Source: Acidobacteriota bacterium
GTDB taxonomy: Bacteria; Acidobacteriota; Terriglobia; Terriglobales; Acidobacteriaceae
DNA: 64,000 nucleotides
Assembly (NCBI GenBank): GCA_021846985.1
Contig: JAJZVX010000012.1
Span: forward strand, 1 to 64,000
Direction: 5' to 3'
Positions within the stretch are counted from its first letter, which is position 1. Each line of letters begins with the position of its first letter. The notes beneath the pieces were generated by a model. That model was not told the DNA's origin. It made no database searches and saw only the letters and a program-made list of their open reading frames with translations. The position numbers and the translations under genes are program-made. Positions 1 through 6,697 of the stretch are shown in pieces.

Positions 1-1
1 G

Positions 2-124
2 GGCGCGGACCAGGTACAGGTGACCACGGCCGACTACGGAACGCGCTTTATTGTGGTGGCGGGTCTGCTGAACGTGATTGCGGCGGTGGACGCCCACAAC
101 CTGCGCACGGGGAGGAAATCCTAA
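2..124 (+). CDS. C-terminal end of a small membrane protein (partial)
   Basis: The reading frame enters from the left edge and gives about 40 residues ending in NLRTGRKS before TAA. The visible part contains a hydrophobic stretch (FIVVAGLLNVIAAV) that would form one membrane helix, with a basic tail. The next gene starts directly at the base after this stop, so the two are almost certainly co-transcribed and probably work together. I do not recognise a function and the N-terminus is outside the window. Confidence 0.6.
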   Translation, partial: GADQVQVTTADYGTRFIVVAGLLNVIAAVDAHNLRTGRKS

Positions 125-304
125 GTGTTCCGGCCCTCACACTTCACGGCGCTGACGCTGTTTGCGCTCTTTGCCTCGATCATCTTTGGGATCACCATGC
201 GCGATACGCCGCGGCGCATGGCGCGCTACGGCGCGTACTGCTTTGTTCTGTTCGTAGGCTCGGCGATTGTGCTGAGCTGGGTGATGTATTTCATCGCGCG
301 GTAA
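125..304 (+). CDS. Small two-helix membrane protein
   Basis: A 59-codon frame starts with GTG immediately after the preceding TAA and ends TAA. It has two hydrophobic segments, roughly residues 7-24 (TALTLFALFASIIFGI) and 40-57 (FVLFVGSAIVLSWVMYFI), separated by a short basic loop (RDTPRRMAR). That is the shape of a small helical hairpin membrane protein. The zero-base spacing to the upstream frame suggests translational coupling. The function is unknown. The case rests on the tight coupling and the clean hydrophobicity pattern, not on family recognition. Confidence 0.55.
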   Translation: MFRPSHFTALTLFALFASIIFGITMRDTPRRMARYGAYCFVLFVGSAIVLSWVMYFIAR

Positions 305-362
305 CAGCCGCGCCGGCGCGGATGCGCATCCTTACTCCCCCAAAGACAATGTCTGAAGAAGA

Positions 363-417
363 GAACAGAAAGAGAATATATACCCCCCGGGGGGGTAGGG
401 GGTATATTTTTCTGTTC
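363..417. promoter_or_regulatory. C/G-rich palindrome inside a larger inverted repeat; CsoR/CstR-like
   Basis: Outer arms GAACAGA (363-369) and TCTGTTC (411-417) enclose ATATACCCCC (378-387) and GGGGGTATAT (398-407). The core TACCCCCCGGGGGGGTA (381-397) is itself a palindrome. Operators of the CsoR/RcnR/CstR repressor family have the general form ATACCC...GGGTAT, which this resembles. No repressor gene and no obvious target gene adjoin it, so an operator role is a guess; it may simply be a hairpin. Confidence 0.35.
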
Positions 418-665
418 GCAGTCCGGTTTGCGGGCTTGCCGGCGCGGCCTTATCCGCACCTGTCCTTTTTGCGATTATCCACCTGCGGACGGGAATCTTC
501 TGCAAAGCGGACGGCGCATGGAGTTTGACCGGCAGCAAATGGGGAAGAGTGCGGTTCCCGAGCTTCCGTAGCCTGTGCAATTGTGGGCAACGCGGCATTT
601 TCCCGAGAAATCTGCGGGCGGGCCGGGACGTTTGCGGGATGCAACTACGCCGAAGGCGCAACAAC

Positions 666-703
666 GAGCGTCCAGGTCTCGCAAGGGCGAGACCTGGACG
701 CTC
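666..703. repeat. 17-bp perfect hairpin with AAGG loop
   Basis: GAGCGTCCAGGTCTCGC (666-682) is followed by a four-base AAGG loop and its exact reverse complement (687-703), then ATTTTC on the plus strand. It could act as a terminator or be a dispersed intergenic palindrome. A second hairpin at 9415-9460 also has CCAGGT in its arms. Confidence 0.6.
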
Positions 704-826
704 ATTTTCGAATCGAGTCCGCGTGCGCCGTGGGCCCCGCGCGCGGCTGTTTTGCGGCGAAGGGATCCGGCCTGACGCTGGCGCGCCGGCACGCGGCAGC
801 CGCTGGAGCGGCGCACGCAAAGGGGA

Positions 827-865
827 CGGCCTCAGCAGTTTACGGCACGTCTGAAGCTGAGGCCG
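827..865 (-). terminator. Candidate terminator hairpin of the sulfur operon
   Basis: CGGCCTCAGC (827-836) pairs perfectly with GCTGAGGCCG (856-865) across a 19-base loop. It lies 32 bases past the stop codon of the last minus-strand gene (897). There is no clear U-run on the minus strand, so classification as an intrinsic terminator is tentative. Confidence 0.4.
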
Positions 866-896
866 TGTCCTTTCAAAAACGGGACATGGACGACTG

Positions 897-1376
897 CTAG
901 GTAAAGATAATCTGCCCTCCGGCGGCCTTTTCGTAGAACTGTCCGACCGAGATGACGCCGTCCACCTCCGGGCAGAAGTCGTCTGGCTTGAGGTGGAACA
1001 TGTCCACAGTGGCCCTGCAGGCGTAGATTTCGGCTCCGGTGTCGTGGATCATGGTGAGAAACTCGCCCACCGGCGGGATGTCGAGCTTCTCAATTTCCTT
1101 CTTCATCATGGAAGTCGCGAGGGACGACATGCCGGGGAGGGCGCCAAGCAGGGTGGGCATGTGCATGGCGGGATTGCCGACGGTCGCCACTTTAAGGTTG
1201 TTCATGCGCTTCTTGATGACGGCGTCAAGCCCGAAGAAAGTGAAGAAGAGCGAGGCCTCAATGCCCTCCATGCGCGCGCCGTTGGCCATGATGAGCCCGG
1301 GGTAAACGCCCTCCAGCGATCCATGGGAGACAATGATCGAGACTTTTTCAATGGGTTGGGTCGAGTTGTGAGTCAT
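897..1376 (-). CDS. DsrE/DsrF-like sulfur-carrier family protein
   Basis: This 159-residue protein matches the DsrE/DsrF/DsrH-like group that binds or passes sulfane sulfur. It opens with a beta strand after a short hydrophilic leader (VSIIVSHGSLEGVYPGL), followed by a segment with FFTFFGLD typical of the larger DsrE2-like members. Cysteines near the C-terminal half (IYACRAT and FCPEV) are candidates for persulfide carriage. It is the last gene of the operon, 15 bases after the TusE-like gene, with GGAGAAAA before its ATG. With the SQR-like flavoprotein upstream it probably handles sulfur released by sulfide oxidation. Partner and direction of transfer are inferred. Confidence 0.8.
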   Translation of the reverse strand: MTHNSTQPIEKVSIIVSHGSLEGVYPGLIMANGARMEGIEASLFFTFFGLDAVIKKRMNNLKVATVGNPAMHMPTLLGALPGMSSLATSMMKKEIEKLDIPPVGEFLTMIHDTGAEIYACRATVDMFHLKPDDFCPEVDGVISVGQFYEKAAGGQIIFT

Positions 1377-1391
1377 CGTATTTTCTCCGCG

Positions 1392-1709
1392 TCAGATGCA
1401 TCCTTTGGGTTTGGGCAGCCCGGCGATGCGCGCTGCCTTTTTGGCCGGTCCTTTGGGAAAGAGCTGGTAGAGCGTCTTGGTATCGACGCCGCTCTCCTTG
1501 GTAAGCCGGCGGATGGAGGGCGAGTCGCCTTCCTTGTCGAAGACGGAACGCATGAAGTTGAGGACCGCCCAGTGTTGCGGGGTCAGTTCCGGAATGCCTT
1601 CGAGGGCGGCGATTTCGCGCGCAACCTCTTCATTCCAGTCGTTGCGGTCGGCGAGATTGCCATCCGCGTCGAGTGTGAGTGTTTTTCCGCCTAGTATCGC
1701 TGTCTGCAT
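1392..1709 (-). CDS. tusE: TusE/DsrC-family sulfur relay protein with a single C-terminal Cys
   Basis: A 105-residue protein of the DsrC/TusE family: the core has TPQHWAVLNFMRSVF and the tail is GLPKPKGCI. The family's carboxy-terminal arm normally carries a penultimate cysteine and, in true DsrC of sulfite reductase systems, a second cysteine about ten residues earlier. Here only the penultimate Cys104 is present; the earlier position reads KKAAR. This is the TusE-type pattern, so it should carry a persulfide rather than form a DsrC trisulfide. It starts 10 bases after the DUF1641 gene with AGAGGTG as ribosome site. No dsrAB is in the window. Confidence 0.85.
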   Translation of the reverse strand: MQTAILGGKTLTLDADGNLADRNDWNEEVAREIAALEGIPELTPQHWAVLNFMRSVFDKEGDSPSIRRLTKESGVDTKTLYQLFPKGPAKKAARIAGLPKPKGCI

Positions 1710-1719
1710 GATTCACCTC

Positions 1720-2424
1720 TTATGTTGTTGAAGCTGAGTTGGCACCGGAAGGCGCGGAGGGGGAGGCGTGCGATCCGCCGACGACCTTCAGGAATTCGAC
1801 CAGCATGGCAATTCCGCGGCGAGCCTCAGTGGAGTTGAGGTCGCGCAGAATGGCGAAGATGGACTTGTTGACATCCATGGTTGCCTGCACGCGCCCGAAG
1901 CCGTGGATGATGGCCGCAAGGGCGTCGAGGACCTCCGGCTTTGTCAGTTCTCTGACAAAGCCGACCAACTGCGGGACACTGGCCTCGACCTGATTCCAGT
2001 CTTCAGCGGAGTGGGCGCAAACGAGGGCGTCGCCCACGCGGGCTCCGGCAGACAGGGCGTGGAAGTAGCCTCTTTCCTGCAGGGACTGGTTGGCCTGAAC
2101 GATGCGCCGCATCCCGTCGCGCAGGATGGGTTGGGCATCCTGCAGGAAGTCCGCCGCACTTTGCAGTTGCTGGATGGCGTACTCAAACAGATGTGCATTG
2201 GCCAGGACGGCCTTGACGAGACTTACGATCTCCGTGGGGCGCAGGTCCGCGGTGCCGAAGGCCTTGACGGCATCGCGCATGGCGTTTTTACCCACCAGGG
2301 AGAGGTCGGCTGCGAGATCCTCGGCGCTGTTTCTGAAGCGCCTGAGGCTCGCCATCTCTTCCACGACGAAGTCCAGCTTGCGGTCCAGTTCCGCGAATCG
2401 ATCCTCAACCGTCGGAGTCGCCAT
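1720..2424 (-). CDS. DUF1641 domain protein
   Basis: A mostly alpha-helical, acidic 234-residue protein with no cysteine cluster or signal peptide; the middle (FVRELTKPEVLDALAAIIHGF) is the recognisable DUF1641 core. Genes of this family are commonly found next to SQR-like flavoproteins, as here, and may form an accessory or membrane-docking subunit, but no biochemical role is established to my knowledge. The ATG at 2424 overlaps the SQR stop in a TGATG arrangement, implying translational coupling; a GTG one codon earlier is the alternative start. The C-terminal 15 residues are Ser/Ala/Pro-rich. Confidence 0.8.
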   Translation of the reverse strand: MATPTVEDRFAELDRKLDFVVEEMASLRRFRNSAEDLAADLSLVGKNAMRDAVKAFGTADLRPTEIVSLVKAVLANAHLFEYAIQQLQSAADFLQDAQPILRDGMRRIVQANQSLQERGYFHALSAGARVGDALVCAHSAEDWNQVEASVPQLVGFVRELTKPEVLDALAAIIHGFGRVQATMDVNKSIFAILRDLNSTEARRGIAMLVEFLKVVGGSHASPSAPSGANSASTT

Positions 2425-3656
2425 CACACCACCTGCTTTCCGGCCATGAGCATTTCGTTGGCGATGGGCAATTCCACGCCACGGAGGAGCAGGTTCCAGT
2501 AGACCCAGCGGAACATGAGCTTGCCGTAGTGATTGATGGCGCTTTCGCCGAGGAGCTTGAAGGGCCCCACGCCGGGAAGTGGAAAGGCGCCGGGCAACGG
2601 CTCGGTTTCGTAGTTGAAGTCGATGAGCATGCCCTTGCCGAAGCCGGATTCGATGAAGCAGTTGGCATGCCCGTCGAACTCGGCGCGTGGAGGCCGTCCC
2701 TCGATGTGCTCCATGATGTTTTCAAAGAGGATCTCGGACTCGAAGTGGGCCACGGAGCCGGCCTTGGAAGCGGGCAGGTTGGTGGCGTCGCCGATCACGA
2801 AGACATCCTCGATCCCTTCGGCCGCCAGCGTCTTTCTGTTGGTGGGGACGAAGTTCAGTTCGTTGCCGATGCCGCTGCGGGCAATGGCTGGATCGCCCAT
2901 GTTGGTGGGGATCGACACAAGCAGATCGTAGTTCACCTCGGTTTCATCCCAGGCGACGAGTTTTTTCTGTTCGTTGTCCACGCGGGCGAGGCCGAAATCG
3001 GAGGTGACGGAGATGCCCTTGCGTTCGAGGAATTCGCCCAGCACGCGGCTGGAGGTGGGCTTGGTGAAGGCTCCCGAGAGCGGCGTAACGAGGTGAATGT
3101 CAACTTTGCCGCGCATGCCGCGTTCGGTGAAGTAGGCGTCGGCGAGGAAGAGAAACTCCAGCGGGGCGACGGGGCACTTGATGGGCATTTCGGCGATGCT
3201 GAGGACGAGTTTGCCGCCCTGCCAGGTCTTCAGGAACCGGCCCAACCGTTCGGCTCCGCGCGGGGTATAGAAGTCGAACTTGCTGACTCCCCATTCGTCG
3301 TCCATCAGCCCTTCAGTCTGCTCCGGGTGGATGTCGGCCCCGGTGGCGACGATAAGGCAGTCATAGCGGAGCGCTTCTCCGTTGGCCAGAACCACCTTTT
3401 TCTTCTCCGGGTCGATTTGGTCGATGCTGGAGAGGATAAAGCGAATCCGTCCGGGCAGGTACTGGCGGCGCGGCCGGACCAGATCGCGCATGCGGTATAT
3501 GTCGAACGGAACGAAGAGGAAGCCTGGCTGGTAATAGTGCTCTTCTTTGCCGTCGACGACAGTAATGCGCCAATCGCGCTCGTCCAGAGCATTGGCGAGC
3601 TTGTTGGCCATGATCGTTCCGGCAGTGCCACCACCGAGGATCAACATGTGACGCAT
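2424..3656 (-). CDS. Sulfide:quinone oxidoreductase-like FAD flavoprotein
   Basis: A 410-residue two-dinucleotide-binding-domain flavoprotein. It has the N-terminal FAD motif GGGTAG (residues 8-13), the ATGAD motif (104-108) and the second FAD-contact motif IGDATNLP (288-295). Cys161 (KCPVAP) and Cys333 (ANCF) sit where SQR enzymes hold the redox cysteine pair that accepts sulfide sulfur. The C-terminus is amphipathic and hydrophobic (FRWVYWNLLLRGVEL), as in SQRs that dip into the membrane to reach quinone. It heads the operon with DUF1641, TusE-like and DsrE-like genes. A sigma-54-type promoter lies at 3733-3748. NADH dehydrogenase or a flavocytochrome relative are less likely alternatives. 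Confidence 0.8.
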   Translation of the reverse strand: MRHMLILGGGTAGTIMANKLANALDERDWRITVVDGKEEHYYQPGFLFVPFDIYRMRDLVRPRRQYLPGRIRFILSSIDQIDPEKKKVVLANGEALRYDCLIVATGADIHPEQTEGLMDDEWGVSKFDFYTPRGAERLGRFLKTWQGGKLVLSIAEMPIKCPVAPLEFLFLADAYFTERGMRGKVDIHLVTPLSGAFTKPTSSRVLGEFLERKGISVTSDFGLARVDNEQKKLVAWDETEVNYDLLVSIPTNMGDPAIARSGIGNELNFVPTNRKTLAAEGIEDVFVIGDATNLPASKAGSVAHFESEILFENIMEHIEGRPPRAEFDGHANCFIESGFGKGMLIDFNYETEPLPGAFPLPGVGPFKLLGESAINHYGKLMFRWVYWNLLLRGVELPIANEMLMAGKQVV

Positions 3657-3732
3657 CGTGGATCTCCTTCAGGGCGGGCTGGATTTCGCGGAGAGCGTGT
3701 GGCGTTGAGTCCAGCCGTCTGACAGGGAGGAA

Positions 3733-3748
3733 TGCATGTGGGTGGCCA
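3733..3748 (-). promoter_or_regulatory. Sigma-54 (-24/-12) promoter of the sulfur operon
   Basis: On the minus strand the sequence reads TGGCCACCCACATGCA: GG and GC are separated by exactly 10 bases, matching the sigma-54 consensus TGGCAC-N5-TTGCA at the invariant positions. Predicted transcription start is near 3722, leaving a leader of about 65 bases before the ATG at 3656. A sigma-54 activator gene lies immediately upstream on the same strand. Confidence 0.7.
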
Positions 3749-3808
3749 AAGTAGAATATCTTTTATATCAATGACTTACCTGAATTTTTCGGCGGGGAGT
3801 AAACATTT

Positions 3809-3818
3809 TGTTGCAACA
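3809..3818. promoter_or_regulatory. Palindrome TGTTGCAACA, possible activator-binding site
   Basis: A perfect 10-bp palindrome lies about 65 bases upstream of the -24 element of the sulfur-operon promoter, in the gap between the activator gene and the operon. Its position suits an enhancer-type site. The core GTTGCAAC also occurs twice upstream of the Fur-family gene, so another regulator is possible. Confidence 0.4.
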
Positions 3819-3860
3819 TTTCGCATCAAATCTAACACAAAACGTATCAGGGAAGAGCTC

Positions 3861-5291
3861 TCAAGCCAAGCCCAGTTCCCGCATCCGGCGCCAGAGCGTT
3901 GCGCGGCTGATTCCCAATGCCGCGGCGACCTCGGCGCGTTTCCAGTGGTGAGCGTCGAGCAGGGCGCGCAGTCGTTCGGTCTGCGACTGGTTCTGGAGAA
4001 CCTGCGACTGGTCCGGGGAGATATTCCGGCGGGGCGGCAGAGCCGGACCAGGGACGGTCTCCGCTCCGAGGGCGGGCTGCTTGATCTCTTCCGGGAGGTC
4101 TTCGGGGAGGATCGTCTCTCTTTGCGCCACCGTGACGGCGTACTCGATGGCATTGGCCAGTTCGCGCACGTTTCCTGGCCAGGCGTAGTTCAGCAGCAGG
4201 CGCATGGCCTGCGGGGAGATGCGCCGGACGAGCCCATACTGCGCCGTGACGCGGTTGAGCATGTTGAGGGAAAGCGGGGGGATGTCTTCACGGCGTACGC
4301 GCAGGGGGGGTACCTCGATGGGCACGACGCAGAGCCTGTAATAGAGGTCCTCGCGGAACCTGCCCTGCCGCATCGCCACGCGCAGGTCGGCGTTGGTAGC
4401 GGAGATGACGCGCGCGTGGGTGGTTCGTGTCACGCTTTCGCCCAGGCGCTGGTACTGCTTTTCCTGGAGCACGCGCAGCAGCTTGACCTGGAGAGCGGGG
4501 GGCAGTTCGCCGATCTCGTCCAGGAAGAGGGTGCCATGGGAAGCCAGTTCGAAGCGGCCTACGCGATCCCGGATGGCCCCGGTGAAGGCGCCGCGCACAT
4601 GGCCGAAGATTTCCGATTCGAGCAGTTCGGCGGGGAGGGCGCCGCAGTTGACGGCGACGAACGGTCCTCCGCTGCGGGTTGAGTGCTGGTGAATGGCCCG
4701 CGCCACCACCTCTTTTCCGGCGCCGCTTTCTCCGGTGATCAGGACGGTGGCCTCACTCTGCTGCAGCGTCTCGACCAATTTGAAGATGCGAAGCATGGCG
4801 GGGGAACAGGCGACGGCGCCGGAGTAAAACACCGGCGCGGTGGGGCTGCTGCCCTCATCGTCGGCGAGCCGCAGGACGACAAGGTAGCGGACTTTGGGGT
4901 CGCAGATTTCCGAGTTGCCGGATGCCAGGGGGGCGGTGGTGATGGACACCAGCCGGGGCGATGTGCCGGCGAAGGCAAGGGTGGCGCGCCAGCCTTCGCG
5001 CATCTGCCCGTCGAGGAGCGCCTGCCGCAACGGGCCGCGCAACCCAAAAAGCTCCGTGCCGAGCAGCTCTTCCACGGGGCGGCCCACCACCGCCTTCGAG
5101 ACGCCCTCGGCTAAGTACCGGTCGAGCAGGTGCGAGGCATGCACAATCCTGAAGCCGGGGTCGAGGCAAATAAATGCCCTGCCCACCGAGGCGAGGGCCC
5201 AGGTGACGCCGTGAAGAGCGGCTTCGGTGAGCGGGCTTTCAAAGCGGTCCGAGGCGCCGGAGCCGTTCGCATCTGGCATGGTCGTGGTCAT
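3861..5291 (-). CDS. Sigma-54-dependent transcriptional activator (PAS, AAA+, Fis-type HTH)
   Basis: 476 residues in the classic enhancer-binding-protein layout: an N-terminal PAS-like sensor (about 25-150), a central AAA+ domain with Walker A GESGAGKE (near residue 190), the sigma-54-contacting loop GAFTGA and the segment [14 protein letters not shown], then a C-terminal Fis-type helix-turn-helix ([18 protein letters not shown]). It has no receiver domain, so it probably senses a ligand or redox state directly instead of a histidine kinase signal. It ends 205 bases before the SQR operon, which has its own sigma-54 promoter; it is the obvious candidate activator of that operon. Confidence 0.9.
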   Translation of the reverse strand: MTTTMPDANGSGASDRFESPLTEAALHGVTWALASVGRAFICLDPGFRIVHASHLLDRYLAEGVSKAVVGRPVEELLGTELFGLRGPLRQALLDGQMREGWRATLAFAGTSPRLVSITTAPLASGNSEICDPKVRYLVVLRLADDEGSSPTAPVFYSGAVACSPAMLRIFKLVETLQQSEATVLITGESGAGKEVVARAIHQHSTRSGGPFVAVNCGALPAELLESEIFGHVRGAFTGAIRDRVGRFELASHGTLFLDEIGELPPALQVKLLRVLQEKQYQRLGESVTRTTHARVISATNADLRVAMRQGRFREDLYYRLCVVPIEVPPLRVRREDIPPLSLNMLNRVTAQYGLVRRISPQAMRLLLNYAWPGNVRELANAIEYAVTVAQRETILPEDLPEEIKQPALGAETVPGPALPPRRNISPDQSQVLQNQSQTERLRALLDAHHWKRAEVAAALGISRATLWRRMRELGLA

Positions 5292-5701
5292 CCTCTCCCG
5301 TTTCTTCCGCGCCGGCGCGCGTCACCTGCGAGGGCGGCCGCGTCCGATCAGGGCAAGCGCGCGGCAGCAGCCGTCCAGAGAATTGTAGCTCGACTTTCGC
5401 CAGCTCCATCGTCCGCCTTTCGCAGTCTGGGGGGGAGAGTCGAGATTGCGGGGAAAGCGTCTCTCAGGGGCTCAAGCCGCATGGATCTTAAGGGCACTTA
5501 CAGCAGGGCTTGAAGCCCGTGCCCTTGCAAAACGGGAGCTTCAACCGAGTCGAGGAGAGTATGCGGTCCGCGAAGGCTCATGGGAAACAGGGAGACGGTC
5601 TTGTTTTTGATCCGGTCTGTTCGCAGCCGCGCGGGATGCCAGCGGGGTGGGCGAATTGGCGCCGCCTTCGCGCTACGGGCGAGATTCGCGCCGCGGTCCG
5701 C
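5292..5701. other. Gene-free stretch upstream of the activator
   Basis: No convincing coding sequence. It should contain the promoter of the minus-strand activator gene near its left end. A nested hairpin occupies 5490-5526: AAGGGCAC pairs with GTGCCCTT around an inner GGGCTT/AAGCCC stem. Confidence 0.5.
5490..5526. repeat. Nested inverted repeat
   Basis: AAGGGCAC (5490-5497) pairs with GTGCCCTT (5519-5526); inside it GGGCTT (5506-5511) pairs with AAGCCC (5513-5518 region). It is not next to a gene end on the plus strand; function unknown. Confidence 0.5.
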
Positions 5702-6055
5702 TCAGAAGACCAACCTTGCCGCGAGCTGAACAAGACGGGGCGAGGATGCATTGACGATCTGGCCAAAGGTGCTGTCGCTGATGTTGCCGTCTACGGCAGC
5801 GGGTCCAAAGAACTGTGCGTGATTGAGCGCATTAAAGACCTCCGCGCGCAATTCAAACGCTTTAGCTTCTGTGATCCGCACCTCCTTTTGCAGGGCGGTG
5901 TCGAAGTTTTCGATTCCCGGTCCGGCAAAGTAACGCCGTCGCGTATTGCCCATCGTGCCCAGATTCGGGAGGCTGAAGAGCGCGGTATTGAACGCCGGGT
6001 TGCCGCGGCGCGGATTGAAATTGAGGTTGAGGTTGACAGTGTCAATGGGTTGATT
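5702..6055 (-). pseudogene. C-terminal remnant of an Oar-like TonB-dependent receptor
   Basis: About 117 codons are open, from a TGA at 6056-6058 to the stop at 5702. The translation contains NFNPRRGNPAFNTALFSLPN, GNTRRRYFAGPG and ELRAEVFNALNHAQFFGP, then the barrel-closing end VQLAARLVF. This is the characteristic C-terminal end of the large Oar-type TonB-dependent receptors of acidobacteria, which are normally over 1000 residues. The N-terminal carboxypeptidase-regulatory domain, the plug and most of the barrel are missing, and a stop codon closes the frame upstream. It is a decayed fragment left by a deletion. Confidence 0.8.
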
Positions 6056-6065
6056 TCAGATTCTG

Positions 6066-6082
6066 TTGCAACTCTGTTGCAA
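6066..6082. promoter_or_regulatory. TTGCAA-N5-TTGCAA box upstream of the Fur-family gene
   Basis: TTGCAA (6066-6071), CTCTG, TTGCAA (6077-6082). The two GTTGCAAC palindromes are 11 bp apart, one helical turn. This arrangement equals the nickel-responsive Nur box (TTGCAA-N5-TTGCAA) described for Streptomyces. Lying 31 bases before the ATG at 6114, it probably serves autoregulation by the Fur-family protein. Confidence 0.6.
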
Positions 6083-6113
6083 CAACCCGCGCACCCGCTA
6101 AGGATTCCCGGCC

Positions 6114-6560
6114 ATGCCCTTTGCCAACACTGAAATCCCCGGAAGGTTCCAGACTCTCCTGGCCGAACGCGGCATTCGTATGACCGGACAACGGCGCGCC
6201 ATCCTCAATGTGATTGAGACGGCCAAGAAACACCTGGATGCTGGACAGATTCTTCGCCGCGCCCGCAAACTCGATGCCTCCATCGATCGCAGCACGGTCT
6301 ATCGCACCCTTGGATTGCTCAAGCGGCATGGCTTGATCGACGAGCTCGACCTGATGCATCTGGAGGGAGAGGCGCACTACTACGAGCGCAAGCCTGACCG
6401 CGGTCATATCCATCTCGCCTGTCTGCGCTGCGGCAAAATCATCGAGTTTGACAGTGATCTCTTCGAATCGCTGAAGGCGCAGATGGAAAAGGAGTGCGGC
6501 TACCGGATTGCCGTTGCGCGGCTCGAGGTTGGCGGGTATTGCTCCAAGTGCCGCACCTGA
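6114..6560 (+). CDS. Fur-family metalloregulator
   Basis: 148 residues with the Fur layout. The N-terminal winged helix (TGQRRAILNVIETAKKHLDAGQI and STVYRTLGLLKRHGLI) is followed by a dimerisation domain with GHIHLACLRCG and a C-terminal CSKC, so the structural zinc CxxC pairs (CLRC, CSKC) are both present. It acts as a metal-dependent DNA-binding dimer. Which metal it senses (iron, zinc, manganese/peroxide, nickel) cannot be settled from the residues alone, but the TTGCAA-N5-TTGCAA site in its own promoter favours a Nur-like nickel regulator or a relative using the same box. It is transcribed alone. Confidence 0.9.
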   Translation: MPFANTEIPGRFQTLLAERGIRMTGQRRAILNVIETAKKHLDAGQILRRARKLDASIDRSTVYRTLGLLKRHGLIDELDLMHLEGEAHYYERKPDRGHIHLACLRCGKIIEFDSDLFESLKAQMEKECGYRIAVARLEVGGYCSKCRT

Positions 6561-6697
6561 GGGCACAGGCGATCCATGCGGTTGATTTGGCATTGGACCG
6601 TGATTCTGGCTGCCGCCGGCCGTGTTTGCGGTCTTGTTTGCGCCGGGGGCGTTCCATGGCATCCAGCTCCGGGGAGCCGGAGCTGGATGGGCGGTGA

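Larger units (their letters stand above)
305..896. other. 592-bp gene-free region with three strong hairpins
   Basis: I see no credible coding sequence here. The stretch holds three inverted repeats, listed separately: a C/G-rich CsoR-like palindrome within a larger hairpin (363-417), a 17-bp perfect stem (666-703), and a 10-bp stem (827-865) just past the end of the minus-strand sulfur operon that may end its transcription. Confidence 0.6.

Noticed and set aside
2529-3722. Plus-strand open frame of 397 codons
   Set aside because: Antisense to the SQR-like gene, whose FAD motifs are in the minus frame.
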